Source: Chitinophagales bacterium (GTDB lineage: Bacteria > Bacteroidota > Bacteroidia > Chitinophagales > JADIYW01). From it: a stretch of 64,000 bases of DNA. The stretch is taken from positions 42,007 through 106,006 of the forward strand of contig JAIBAX010000010.1 in NCBI GenBank assembly GCA_019694955.1, given 5' to 3'. Below are positions 1 to 8,462 of the stretch, in pieces; the first letter of the stretch is position 1, and the number at the start of each line of letters is the position of its first letter. The translations under genes were made by a program, and so were the position numbers. A model generated the notes under the pieces. That model worked only from the letters and a program-made list of their open reading frames with translations, searched no databases and had not been told where the DNA came from.

Positions 1-419
1 ATCGTCATGCGGGTAGTATAATTATAACTCGGCGAAGGATTATCGTGTGTGGCAAACGTTGCCTTCATCGTTTCTAATGCTTCTTTCGTATCAAAAGCAA
101 TATAGGCATGTCCCGAAGCGATGAGTTGGTCGGCATAAGTTTTGTACAAATGTTTCCGGTCGCTTTGTTTGTAGGGGCCATAATTTCCACCATAGATATC
201 TCCTTCTGTCGGTTCGATACCTGCCCATTTCAATGATTCGGTAATATAGGCTTCCGCACCCGGTACGAAACGGTTTTGGTCGGTATCTTCGATGCGCAAG
301 ATAAAAGTGCCGCCCATTTTACGGGCAAACAAATAGTTGTATAAAGCCGTCCGCATTCCACCCAAGTGAAGTGGTCCGGTAGGGCTTGGTGCAAAACGAA
401 CACGTACTGGTCGATTCAT
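1..419 (-). CDS. gltX: glutamate--tRNA ligase, N-terminal part (runs off window)
   Basis: Charges tRNA-Glu with glutamate in the cytoplasm. The visible ~139 N-terminal residues start [21 protein letters not shown]. They hold the class I synthetase HIGH-type motif (PLHLG, about residues 17-21) and the [10 protein letters not shown] segment of the Rossmann fold typical of GltX. The ATG is at 417-419 on the minus strand. The gene is divergent from the deacetylase at 484, with a 64-bp gap that must hold both promoters. The C-terminal part, with the KMSKS loop and anticodon-binding domain, lies outside the window. GlnRS is less likely because the N-terminus begins directly at the catalytic domain. 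Confidence 0.95.
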   Translation of the reverse strand, partial: MNRPVRVRFAPSPTGPLHLGGMRTALYNYLFARKMGGTFILRIEDTDQNRFVPGAEAYITESLKWAGIEPTEGDIYGGNYGPYKQSDRKHLYKTYADQLIASGHAYIAFDTKEALETMKATFATHDNPSPSYNYTTRMT

Positions 420-437
420 GAAAATTTTTTAGTGGCA

Positions 438-473
438 CAAAAATAAGTATTTTTACCGTTCAGGAGAACAAAA
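438..473 (-). promoter_or_regulatory. Bacteroidota-type promoter for gltX
   Basis: Read on the minus strand, a TTTTG box (469-473) is followed after 23 bases by TATTTTTG (438-445). This matches the Bacteroidetes -7 consensus TAnnTTTG. The box lies about 18 bases before the gltX ATG. The spacing is slightly longer than the usual 19-21, so the upstream box is the weaker half of the call. Confidence 0.45.
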
Positions 474-483
474 CGAGTGTTAT

Positions 484-1077
484 ATGAACATGACCAAACC
501 GCCATTTTTTGCCCGCTGGATATATCCCGAAGCGATTTTTGAGAAAAAATCGGCGGATAAAAAACTATTGCTCACCTTTGATGACGGTCCACATCCGGAG
601 ATAACGCCACAAGTATTGGAAACTTTAGCTGAGCACAACATAAAAGCTACCTTTTTTTGTTTGGGAGAAAGGGCTAAACAGTATCCGGAAATCATACAAA
701 TGATCCGTGATCAAGGGCATGATATCGGCAACCACGGTTATCGGCATTTAAATGGCTGGCAAACGGACAACGACACTTATATTAAAAATGTAGAGAAAGG
801 TAAAGACATTTTACAAACAAATTTGTTCCGCCCACCCTACGGACGTTTAACGCCTGGACAATATCATTCCCTAAAGAAAGAAAACAGCATCATCTTTTGG
901 AACCTCATGTTGTATGATTTCGATGCGCGATTTCGTGTGGATGAAGCCCTAAAAATTGCTAATAAATCGCTGAACGAGCGCTCCATCATCGTACTGCACG
1001 ATAATGAAAAGTCGGGAAAAAATCTTGTAAAATTATTAAAACCTTTAATTGAATTAATTAAATATAATTATTTATAA
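484..1077 (+). CDS. polysaccharide deacetylase family protein (CE4/NodB domain)
   Basis: Probable metal-dependent deacetylase of N-acetylated glycans such as peptidoglycan or exopolysaccharide; the substrate cannot be told from sequence. The 197 residues are almost only the NodB domain. Motif 1 is TFDDGPHP (about 31-38), with the catalytic Asp and a metal Asp. Motif 2 is NHGYRH (about 82-87), with both metal histidines. Motif 3 is RPPYGR, motif 4 FWNLMLYDFDA and motif 5 VLHDNE. No clear signal peptide is visible, which is a known feature of several Bacteroidota members. The gene is divergent from gltX and stands alone. Confidence 0.9.
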   Translation: MNMTKPPFFARWIYPEAIFEKKSADKKLLLTFDDGPHPEITPQVLETLAEHNIKATFFCLGERAKQYPEIIQMIRDQGHDIGNHGYRHLNGWQTDNDTYIKNVEKGKDILQTNLFRPPYGRLTPGQYHSLKKENSIIFWNLMLYDFDARFRVDEALKIANKSLNERSIIVLHDNEKSGKNLVKLLKPLIELIKYNYL

Positions 1078-1136
1078 ATCTGTTTATTATAATATATTAT
1101 TTAATTTAAAAATATAAATAAATAAATATTCCATTT

Positions 1137-1167
1137 TTTGTTTTCCTAAATTATTATTGTAACTTTA
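1137..1167 (+). promoter_or_regulatory. Bacteroidota-type promoter of the small protein/nucleotidyltransferase pair
   Basis: TTTG ending at 1140 is separated by exactly 19 bases from TAACTTTA (1160-1167). This fits the family consensus TTTG-N19-21-TAnnTTTG with one mismatch. The TTG start codon of the small gene follows about 20 bases later, so the leader is very short. It is the clearest promoter I see in the window. Confidence 0.55.
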
Positions 1168-1188
1168 AAACTAATAATTATTGAAACA

Positions 1189-1377
1189 TTGGAAAAAGTT
1201 GTCAAAATACTTACATTAAAAGAAAAACAAACTGATTTCAGTTTTTGGCAGCTTAAAAATTATCAAGAACGATTAGAAGCAATAGAATTGCTTCGTATTG
1301 AATACATGAAATATCGTAAAAATGCTCAGTCAAGACTTCAAAGAGTTTGTAGAATTACTAATTCAACATCAGGTTGA
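1189..1377 (+). CDS. small basic protein paired with nucleotidyltransferase
   Basis: A 62-residue, lysine/arginine-rich protein of unknown function. No ATG exists in frame before residue 39, so the start is TTG at 1189, just behind a good promoter. Its C-terminal part (YRKNAQSRLQRVCRI) resembles the conserved end of small proteins often found directly before DUF6036/AbiEii-like nucleotidyltransferases in Bacteroidota. It overlaps the next gene by 56 bases in another frame, which implies coupled translation. A toxin-antitoxin-like role is suggested only by this architecture. The gene is AT-rich like its partner. Confidence 0.6.
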   Translation: MEKVVKILTLKEKQTDFSFWQLKNYQERLEAIELLRIEYMKYRKNAQSRLQRVCRITNSTSG

Positions 1378-1759
1378 ATATATAATTGTTGGAGGATATG
1401 CCGTTGGCATTCATGGCTATCCAAGATATACTGGTGATTTAGATATTTGGCTAAACCCAACTAAAGAAAATGCAACCAAAATTCTTGTTTGTGTCAATGC
1501 ATTTGGCTTTGCATCATTTAATTTAAGTATAGAAGATTTTACCAAGATAGGAAATATTATACAACTAGGTTATCCTCCACTAAGAATAGACTTATTAACA
1601 GAAATTGATGGTGTTACTTTTACAGAATGTTATCAAAATAAAATAGAAGTTGAAATTGATGACCTTGTAATCAATTTCATTGGCTACCACGATCTTATCC
1701 AAAACAAGCTATCTACAGGACGTTTAAAGGATTTGGGTGATATAGAACATTTACAATAA
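1322..1759 (+). CDS. nucleotidyltransferase-fold protein (DUF6036/AbiEii-like)
   Basis: A 145-residue minimal nucleotidyltransferase of the polymerase-beta superfamily. The signature GGYAVGIHGYPRYTGDLDIW (about residues 25-44) contains the GG start and the two Asp (D-L-D) that bind metal. A third acidic position is likely in LRIDLLTEIDG. Members of this group act as AMP- or nucleotide-transferring toxins or antitoxins, or as orphans; activity here is untested. Start and reading overlap strongly with the preceding 62-residue gene, and tatD starts 12 bases after its stop, so all three may share a transcript. An AT-rich insertion ahead of tatD is plausible. Confidence 0.75.
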   Translation: MLSQDFKEFVELLIQHQVEYIIVGGYAVGIHGYPRYTGDLDIWLNPTKENATKILVCVNAFGFASFNLSIEDFTKIGNIIQLGYPPLRIDLLTEIDGVTFTECYQNKIEVEIDDLVINFIGYHDLIQNKLSTGRLKDLGDIEHLQ

Positions 1760-1771
1760 CAACTTCATATA

Positions 1772-2569
1772 ATGCAACCAAAACTTATAGACACACATAG
1801 CCATTTATACCTCGACCATTTTAAGGATGATATTACAAATGTCATGCAACGATGTTTGGAGAATGGTGTTGAACAGTTTTTTTTACCGAATATAGACCTG
1901 GCATCTGTACCACCTTTGGCACAACTTTGTCAACAATTTCCGAAACAATGTTTCCCGATGTTGGGATTACATCCTTGTGATGTAAAAGTTGATTATCAAC
2001 GTGTATTGGAAGAAATCAAGCAGATGATAGATACCAAATTGTCCATTTTTCCTGAAAATAAAATCTACGCCATCGGCGAATGTGGGTTGGATTATTTTTG
2101 GGATAAAACCTTTGTTGCGGAGCAGAAAACGGCATTAAACATTCAGGCGGAATGGGCGTTAGCGTTGAAATTGCCGATCGTCTTACATACGAGAAACTCT
2201 TTTTATGACACTTTTGTAGCCATGAAACCCTACGCCAAACAAGGGCTTACGGGTGTATTTCACTGCTTTACCGGCTCATGGGAAGAGGCACAGCAGGTCA
2301 TTAGTTTAGAAAACTTCTATATGGGCATTGGAGGAGTACTCACCTATAAAAACGCAGGAATTGCAGATGTAGTGAAACAAATTCCCCTAGAAAAACTGGT
2401 ATTAGAAACGGATAGCCCTTACCTGACACCTGTACCTTTTCGAGGGAAACGCAATGAGAGCAGCTATACACGTATCATTGCGGAGAAATTGGCAGAAATA
2501 AAAGAAATTTCCTTAGAGGAAGTGGCAGCCGTAACCACCGCCAATGCGATGCGGTTATTTGGGCTTTAA
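1772..2569 (+). CDS. tatD: TatD family metal-dependent hydrolase
   Basis: A 265-residue TIM-barrel DNase or deacylase-type hydrolase of the amidohydrolase superfamily. Metal ligands are visible: DTHSHLY near the N-terminus (HxH), GECGLDYFWD (Glu, about residue 108), VLHTRNS (His), FHCFTGS (His) and LETDSPYLTP (Asp near 215). Length is normal for TatD/YcfH. In other bacteria TatD removes 3'-end damage from DNA or RNA, or acts in quality control. It starts 12 bases after the nucleotidyltransferase stop. Confidence 0.92.
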   Translation: MQPKLIDTHSHLYLDHFKDDITNVMQRCLENGVEQFFLPNIDLASVPPLAQLCQQFPKQCFPMLGLHPCDVKVDYQRVLEEIKQMIDTKLSIFPENKIYAIGECGLDYFWDKTFVAEQKTALNIQAEWALALKLPIVLHTRNSFYDTFVAMKPYAKQGLTGVFHCFTGSWEEAQQVISLENFYMGIGGVLTYKNAGIADVVKQIPLEKLVLETDSPYLTPVPFRGKRNESSYTRIIAEKLAEIKEISLEEVAAVTTANAMRLFGL

Positions 2570-2731
2570 TCCAACTCCTGAATCTTCCAGACAGATTTGG
2601 CGTCTTTGAGCAATAAACAAATAAGCATGTACTAGGTTTTGTCATTTTGTTAATTGATTAGTAGCTTGCCACAAAATGCACATGTATGTTATTATCAGAA
2701 AAAAAGCTTATTTTAGTGTAAATTTCATGCC

Positions 2732-3949
2732 ATGCGGTCATTATTTTTTGTTATTGGTCTATTCCTTCTCTTTTCTTGCAAAAAGGAAACGGCTACCATC
2801 CAGGAAGATATCACTTACTGGAAGGAAAATATCGGTGCTTCGCCGGAAGTGCCTTTGTTGCCGGATGCTAATGTCAATTACTACCTATATGTTTTCAAAC
2901 GCAAAAAAGGAGACGCCATCGCCATTCGTATCAAAGGACAGTATGGATATGCGCGGTATATGGGTTTTAATGTTTATGACAACACAACCCTCAGCAGTGT
3001 CAACAGCCTAATAGACACCAGAATCGTTCCCGATGCTGGCAGCATCAACCCCTACCACAGTGATGCCGACCCAACAGCCATCAATAGGAACTATACCATT
3101 CAGGTGTTGCCGCGCGGTGTAAAGGACTCCGGCACTTACGAGAATGAACTTTTCTACGATGACAACTTAGAAGAAATCGCCATTATTCTTCGCTACTATA
3201 TTCCACAAAACAATCCTAAGGCGAATGTTCCTCTTCCAGAAGTAGAAGCCTTTGATATGCAAACAGGAAACGCCGTTACGCCGCCATCACCCTTGACGAC
3301 CAGCTTCGAGGGGCAGTTTGCAGATAAAAAAGAAACCGTCAGCAACTTACTCCATCTAACTGATGTTTTGGAGCAACCTAAAAACATCAGTTTCTATCGG
3401 TTTTCAGGTGCCTTTCTATACCCCAATAAAGACAATTACTACCTATTCACTCCGATTACCTTCGACGAGGATAAGGTCATCATGCTGCGGTTTAAAGCCG
3501 TTTCATTTGCCAAGGACAATACGCAAAATGATGCTGCCGATGTGCGTTATTTCTCTATTTGTACCTGTGATGCAGACACCTACACTTACTCTACCAATTC
3601 CGATGAATACTTAAAGGCTGCCGACAGTGATGGCTATATCAACATAGTGATTGCCGAAGACCTACCTGAACTGAGAGCAAAGGCTGAAGGGCTCAACTTC
3701 ATTCCGCTATCTTCTGGCTTACAACCCCGGAAAAAAGGACTGATTATCTATCGACATTTGCTCACACGACCGGGTTTTGAAGGCGATTTCGGACAAGTAC
3801 CTGATCTTGCCAGCGACTTGTTAGACAATATCCTGAATCCTGAAAACTTGCAAGCAGAAACACATGTCGCCCCCTACGCTCCCATCGGCAAAAAGATGAG
3901 CAAAGCCGATTATTTGGAAAACTTCGGCGGCATGGAAGTTAGTTATTGA
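2732..3949 (+). CDS. uncharacterised lipoprotein
   Basis: I do not recognise the family. The N-terminus MRSLFFVIGLFLLFSCKKE is a lipoprotein signal with cleavage before Cys16 (LFSC). The K-K after Cys is common for Bacteroidota lipoproteins. The ~390 mature residues are polar, rich in Asp, Tyr, Asn and Pro, without membrane segments, and look like an extended beta-rich envelope protein. The start at 2732 is chosen because it begins directly with the signal. It stands alone, followed by a hairpin and T-run. Confidence 0.8.
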   Translation: MRSLFFVIGLFLLFSCKKETATIQEDITYWKENIGASPEVPLLPDANVNYYLYVFKRKKGDAIAIRIKGQYGYARYMGFNVYDNTTLSSVNSLIDTRIVPDAGSINPYHSDADPTAINRNYTIQVLPRGVKDSGTYENELFYDDNLEEIAIILRYYIPQNNPKANVPLPEVEAFDMQTGNAVTPPSPLTTSFEGQFADKKETVSNLLHLTDVLEQPKNISFYRFSGAFLYPNKDNYYLFTPITFDEDKVIMLRFKAVSFAKDNTQNDAADVRYFSICTCDADTYTYSTNSDEYLKAADSDGYINIVIAEDLPELRAKAEGLNFIPLSSGLQPRKKGLIIYRHLLTRPGFEGDFGQVPDLASDLLDNILNPENLQAETHVAPYAPIGKKMSKADYLENFGGMEVSY

Positions 3950-3956
3950 GTCGTCT

Positions 3957-4001
3957 AACCGTCTTGCGTTTTTCGTATGTCGTAGTGCGACAGGTTTTTT
4001 T
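3957..4001 (+). terminator. probable rho-independent terminator
   Basis: AACC (3957-3960) pairs with GGTT (3993-3996) and an inner GTCG/CGAC stem (3979-3982 with 3988-3991) is followed by a run of T (3995-4001). It begins seven bases after the lipoprotein stop codon. Confidence 0.55.
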
Positions 4002-4210
4002 GTTAGTTATTGAGAGAATTTTCCACGTCTCTAATATTTTCACATTTTTTGTACCAAAAAATCATCTCTCTTATCATACATCATAAAAAGATAAGCTTAT
4101 TTTTGAATAAAAATAAATTGCTATTGAGTAGCACATATTTAACCCTATTGTGTTGGATATGTGAAATTTTGTGGTAGATTTAAATAAGTTATAGTATATT
4201 GAAAACGACT

Positions 4211-4927
4211 ATGAGAAAGCCAATCAAAATAGGAGAAATTGAATTTGATACTAAAAAGGACGCACTAATTTATTATAAGACGATTTTGAATGCTTATGAC
4301 CTTGGAAAAGAATTAAATACAACCGACTTTAATAAAATCATGAGCTTACTTGAAACTCATCCTAGGGTAAAAGAAAAAATTGGAGTTGGTATCGATAAAG
4401 TAAGAGTTGCAAAAGTTCAATTCAACACGAAATCTTTTGAGCTGGTAAGAACAGATGGCTCTACAGCGTTTTTCTCATATATAAAAAGAATAAACGCGCC
4501 AAAAACAAATTTTACAAAGTTTAGTGAAGCGTGCAGACAGGCAATTCAAGACGATTTAAGAAGTGTAAAACTTGAATATTTTGAAAAACACTCAAAAAAT
4601 GGACAAGTTAAATGCCAAGAATCAAAAGAACTTGCCAAATATTCAGAACTATATATTGACCATAGACAACCCAATACTTTTTCAGTAATTGTCGACAGAT
4701 TTGTAGAATTAAACAGCATTGACATTGAGAAAATAGAATATATCCTAGTTGATGGTGGACCAAATGAACTCAAAGACGAGAAACTAAAACAGGAGTTTAG
4801 AAAGTATCATAAAGACAAAGCGAATCTGAGAATCGTAAAAAAGGATTTAAATTTAGGTCGTTCATTTCAAGCGAAAGTAAATAGACAGAAAAAGGACTTG
4901 ACAATTAAGGATTTAAAGATGAAATAA
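4211..4927 (+). CDS. DCL/DUF3223 family protein with HNH-like C-terminus
   Basis: 238 residues from the ATG at 4211; a TTG four codons earlier is possible. The first half, IGEIEFDTKKDALIYYK through the TDGSTAFFSYIKRI segment, matches the DUF3223 domain, also known from the plant DCL protein of chloroplast rRNA processing. The second half has CQESKELAKYSELYIDH and NTFSVIVDRF, with an H-N pair that recalls HNH-type nuclease modules attached to DUF3223 in bacteria. The function is unproven; an RNA- or DNA-associated role is inference. The gene is AT-rich compared with dinB downstream, a hint of transfer. Confidence 0.7.
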   Translation: MRKPIKIGEIEFDTKKDALIYYKTILNAYDLGKELNTTDFNKIMSLLETHPRVKEKIGVGIDKVRVAKVQFNTKSFELVRTDGSTAFFSYIKRINAPKTNFTKFSEACRQAIQDDLRSVKLEYFEKHSKNGQVKCQESKELAKYSELYIDHRQPNTFSVIVDRFVELNSIDIEKIEYILVDGGPNELKDEKLKQEFRKYHKDKANLRIVKKDLNLGRSFQAKVNRQKKDLTIKDLKMK

Positions 4928-5002
4928 AAAAAACGGCTTCTAATTGACTATACCACCATCAAAATCCAACAGAGTGCGCAACCCACACCACCATCCGTAA
5001 GG

Positions 5003-5016
5003 GTCATGTACATGAC
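5003..5016. promoter_or_regulatory. perfect 14-bp palindrome upstream of dinB
   Basis: GTCATGTACATGAC is a perfect dyad 150 bases before the dinB ATG and about 58 bases before a TAAATTTG -7-like box (5074-5081). Such a dyad fits a dimeric regulator site. A LexA-like operator is a guess; no second copy was seen near the DnaE gene. Confidence 0.35.
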
Positions 5017-5165
5017 TACCCTAATTAATGAAAATTACTACACAATTGAGCAATAAATGCAATTTTTTGTAGCTAAATTTGAAATCAAATGGCACACAAC
5101 TTCACGCCCACCCTTTACCGCACCATTCGTGTTTCCGCGAATGGCTACACAACGCATACACTAAA

Positions 5166-6353
5166 ATGAACAAAAGTATTGTACATATTGATTTAGATAC
5201 CTTTTTCGTTTCTGTAGAGCGATTGGTGAATGCACGTTTAATAGGGAAGCCTGTACTCGTTGGTGGTACGGGCGACCGTGGCGTGGTGGCATCTTGCAGC
5301 TATGAAGCCCGACAGTTCGGCATACACAGCGCCATGCCCATGAAAACAGCCCGACAGCTCTGCCCGGAAGCCATTGTAGTACGTGGAGATGCCGAGCAGT
5401 ACAGCAAATACTCCAATATCATCACCGATATCATCCGTGAAGATGTACCCCTCTTTGAAAAAACATCCATCGACGAGTTTTATATGGATCTCAGCGGTAT
5501 GGACAAGTTTTTTGGCTGCTATAAACTGGCAACGGAAATACGGCAACGCATCATCCGAGAAACGGGTCTCCCGATTTCTTTCGCTTTATCCGGCAATAAG
5601 ACGGTTTCTAAAGTAGGCACAGGAGAAGCAAAACCCAATGGACAAAAGGAAATCCCTTTCGGTACGGAAAAACCCTTCCTTGCACCCTTATCCATCCGTA
5701 AAATACCGATGGTTGGCGATAAAACCTATCACCTGCTGCGCAGCATGGGCGTAGAGCGCATCAAAACGCTACAAGAAATGCCGCAGGAAGTGATAGAGAA
5801 AGTATTGGGACAAAACGGCACCATCATCTGGAAAAAAGCCAACGGCATCGACAACTCCCCAGTGATACCCTACTCCGAGCGCAAGTCCATCTCCACAGAA
5901 CGCACCTTCGACAAAGACACCATCGACGTTGCACATCTCAGTGCCATCGTATTGAGCATGACGGAAAAACTCGCCTTCCAACTGCGAGAAGAAGAGAAAC
6001 TCACCAGTTGCATCACCGTAAAAATTCGCTATTCCGATTTCAATACTTACACGTTGCAGGCAAAAATACCCTATACTTCACTCGACCATGTACTGATGAC
6101 CAAAGCAAAAGAACTCTTTGAAAAACTCTACCAAAAACGCATGTTGGTCAGGCTGATTGGTATCCGCCTCAGCCATTTAGTACATGGCACCTACCAGTTT
6201 CAACTCTTTGAAGACATAGAAGAAATGGTACAACTCTACCGAGCGATGGATAAAATCCGCCAAAAACACGGCAAACAAGCCATCCAAAGAGCCACCGGCA
6301 TGAACATGATGAAGCACGATTTCCTAAATCCTTTTAGTGGAAAAACTACTTGA
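5166..6353 (+). CDS. dinB: DNA polymerase IV, Y-family (DinB)
   Basis: Error-prone translesion polymerase, 395 residues. The ATG at 5166 is chosen because MNKSIVHIDLDTFFVSVER is the conserved N-terminus, with catalytic Asp in HIDLD and the steric-gate aromatic pair FF. The second catalytic motif TSIDEFYMDLSG carries Asp and Glu. The YSKYS segment, helix-hairpin-helix thumb (PMVGDKTYHLLRSMG) and little-finger domain follow. In Bacteroidota this type of DinB commonly sits in an SOS cassette with a short DnaE; here that polymerase is 5.3 kb downstream on the same strand. A GTG-initiated extension from 5079 is in frame but looks unconserved. Confidence 0.93.
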   Translation: MNKSIVHIDLDTFFVSVERLVNARLIGKPVLVGGTGDRGVVASCSYEARQFGIHSAMPMKTARQLCPEAIVVRGDAEQYSKYSNIITDIIREDVPLFEKTSIDEFYMDLSGMDKFFGCYKLATEIRQRIIRETGLPISFALSGNKTVSKVGTGEAKPNGQKEIPFGTEKPFLAPLSIRKIPMVGDKTYHLLRSMGVERIKTLQEMPQEVIEKVLGQNGTIIWKKANGIDNSPVIPYSERKSISTERTFDKDTIDVAHLSAIVLSMTEKLAFQLREEEKLTSCITVKIRYSDFNTYTLQAKIPYTSLDHVLMTKAKELFEKLYQKRMLVRLIGIRLSHLVHGTYQFQLFEDIEEMVQLYRAMDKIRQKHGKQAIQRATGMNMMKHDFLNPFSGKTT

Positions 6354-6359
6354 TTTGAG

Positions 6360-6780
6360 AAGTTTACAGAGATTTGGAAATTTGGAGATTTGAGAATGGT
6401 CGCAAGACGCAATACGAATATCGCTGGACGAATTTTGTTCACGGTTCACGGAGATTTGGGAATTTGGAGATGTGGAGATGTGGAGATGTGGAGATGTGGA
6501 GATGTGGAGATGTGGAGATGTGAGAATGAAAAAATGTACGGTTCACGGAGATTTAGAGATGTGAGAATGGATTTGGAAATGTGAAAATGTGGGAATTTGG
6601 AGATGTGGAGATGTGGAGATGTGAGAATGGGTCGAATTACGCAATACGAATATCGCAAGACGAATTTTGTTCACAGTTCACAGATGACGGTTCACGGACG
6701 ATTTGGAATTTCGAGATTTGAGAATTTGGAGATGTGAGAATTTGGAAATGTGGAGATGTGAAAATGCAAATGACTTCTTG
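6360..6780. repeat. low-complexity repeat block (GATGTGGA / TTTGGAGAT units)
   Basis: Between dinB and the next gene the DNA consists of degenerate units: GATTTGGAAATTTGGAGATTTGAGAATG, at least six tandem GATGTGGA units near 6470-6520, and interspersed pieces GACGCAATACGAATATCGC and GTTCACGGTTCACGGAGATTT. The same pieces recur in reverse orientation at 19.3-19.5 kb and near 36.2 and 45.8-45.9 kb. I see no gene in 6354-6945. Both strands have short open frames only because of the repeat. Confidence 0.85.
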
Positions 6781-6945
6781 ATCGCAATACGCTGTACTGT
6801 GGACGTCCCGATATATCGATAAATCGGGATATGGACAAAATTTAAAAAAGTCGCAATACGCATTACGCTGTATAAAAATCTCTGTGAACTTTGTGTATAA
6901 ACTTCGTGAACGTTGTGGTTAAGCCTAAAAACCCAAAATTAACCA

Positions 6946-8352
6946 CTATAATTTCCCCACCATTTCCATCACCCATTCTTTCTCAAAAAGGTTGCTTTCG
7001 CTTTCTGCCTGTTGTAGCAGCAGTGCCTTTTGTTGTTTGTTGCAACCGGTGTATTTTATAAGCTTCAAGCAGTATTTTATCAGCCTGATATAACTCTCTT
7101 TATAAACCCCCAGTTCCTTTTGGCGATTCAGGTACAACCTAAAACTACTGCATAAAGCGATTAAGCTTTCATACTCCTGCTCCTCATAATACATGCGTAG
7201 CAGCATACTTTTGGCGTTGATATTCCAAAGCACATCTTCAAATTCTATGGTTTGGAGGATGGGCATGGCTTTTTCGTACCTTTTTTGCTCCACAAAAAGC
7301 GTCGCCATATTGAACATCACCGTACCTTCTCTGTAATTGTCATGCAAATAATGCTGATAGTTATGGATAAATGCCAACACACCATCATAATCTTTCAGCT
7401 TTTTAATGCCGATAAAGGCAATATTTTTAAAGGTAAAGCGACTCAACATGCCATTTTCTAATAGGAAACCCTTTTCAAGACCCCGCAAATACAGGCGGTA
7501 GGCGTGTTGGGCATAGAGGCTTTTGCCCACATTGAGTTCTTTTATACAGTGATTTAGGGCAATGATAAAAACATCCTTTATCTCGGATTGCGTAAAATGT
7601 GCTTCGTAGTGATTCAAGAGGGCATCCAGTTCTTCAAAATTATCATCACCGCCGTAAACAGAAAGCCGATAACACACAAAATACATATAAATAGCCGGAA
7701 TTTCCTTTAACGTCGGCGTTTCCTCCACCAAGGCAAGGCATGATTTTAACAACGGAAAGTCGAAACTCTGTGCCGACACGCGCTCAATAGAAATGGCGAT
7801 GCAAGCCTGCTTTAAGATTTCGGCTATGGTAAAATAGTGGAGTTGATTAGAGACCTCTTGCAAGTTAAAGTCTATGTTGCGCTTATTTTTGCTCGACAAA
7901 TTATACTGCTCTACTTCCAATTGGAAGGCGTGCCAATAATGCTGACTGTTGCGCAAGGGTTGCTGCTTCATTTGGTGGCGCACTTCCACAATTTGTTGAC
8001 GGCAATAGCTATTGAGTTGCTTTTCGTTGATATAGTGGATTTTATCTATTTCCATCTGTGGCGTTTGCTGCCAATTGAAATAGGCGAAAAAGCTTTCGAG
8101 GCATTTGGTGGCGAAGCTCATCAGGTAGCGCATTTTTTGTTCCTCGTACGGCTCTTGGGGGTAAACAAAGGCAAAAACAGTTCTTTTATCTGTATTTTCT
8201 TTTGTAATTTCACGTTTGCTAAACAGGTATTGGAATAAAGAAACGACATCCTCACGGGCATTGGCAATGGGCGAATTGACCCAAAGTTTGAGGTTCTGCC
8301 TTTCTCTCCTATCTAATTGCAAAAAAAATTGGATGAATTTGGATGAAAACAT
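6946..8352 (-). CDS. uncharacterised all-helical TPR-like protein
   Basis: 468 residues from the ATG at 8352 (MFSSKFIQFFLQLDRRERQ); a longer in-frame extension to 8442 lacks support. It is predicted almost entirely alpha-helical with repeated helix pairs, for example RYEKAMPILQTIEF and EYESLIALCSSFRLYL, resembling tetratricopeptide scaffolds. No signal peptide or membrane span is visible. Proteins with the same N-terminal pattern (few hydrophobics, LDRRERQ, then SPIAN) occur in Saprospirales-like Bacteroidota without known function. It is divergent from the secreted repeat protein at 8463, with a ~110-bp shared promoter region. Confidence 0.7.
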   Translation of the reverse strand: MFSSKFIQFFLQLDRRERQNLKLWVNSPIANAREDVVSLFQYLFSKREITKENTDKRTVFAFVYPQEPYEEQKMRYLMSFATKCLESFFAYFNWQQTPQMEIDKIHYINEKQLNSYCRQQIVEVRHQMKQQPLRNSQHYWHAFQLEVEQYNLSSKNKRNIDFNLQEVSNQLHYFTIAEILKQACIAISIERVSAQSFDFPLLKSCLALVEETPTLKEIPAIYMYFVCYRLSVYGGDDNFEELDALLNHYEAHFTQSEIKDVFIIALNHCIKELNVGKSLYAQHAYRLYLRGLEKGFLLENGMLSRFTFKNIAFIGIKKLKDYDGVLAFIHNYQHYLHDNYREGTVMFNMATLFVEQKRYEKAMPILQTIEFEDVLWNINAKSMLLRMYYEEQEYESLIALCSSFRLYLNRQKELGVYKESYIRLIKYCLKLIKYTGCNKQQKALLLQQAESESNLFEKEWVMEMVGKL

Positions 8353-8462
8353 TTTTAAAAATAAGAATTTTTTACAAATATACGACAAAAAATATTTGAT
8401 AAGTTGTGTTTTTTGATATGAAAATTGAAATAAAGCAGACATATCTTTACCATATTAATTTT

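Noticed and set aside
2676..3011. 111-residue plus-strand frame overlapping the lipoprotein start
   Set aside because: It is an out-of-frame shadow; the lipoprotein frame carries a clear signal peptide and continues for 405 residues.
6446..6658. Open frames on both strands in the repeat block
   Set aside because: They translate to simple repeats (HISTSPHLHIS, GDVEMWRC) and have no coding character.
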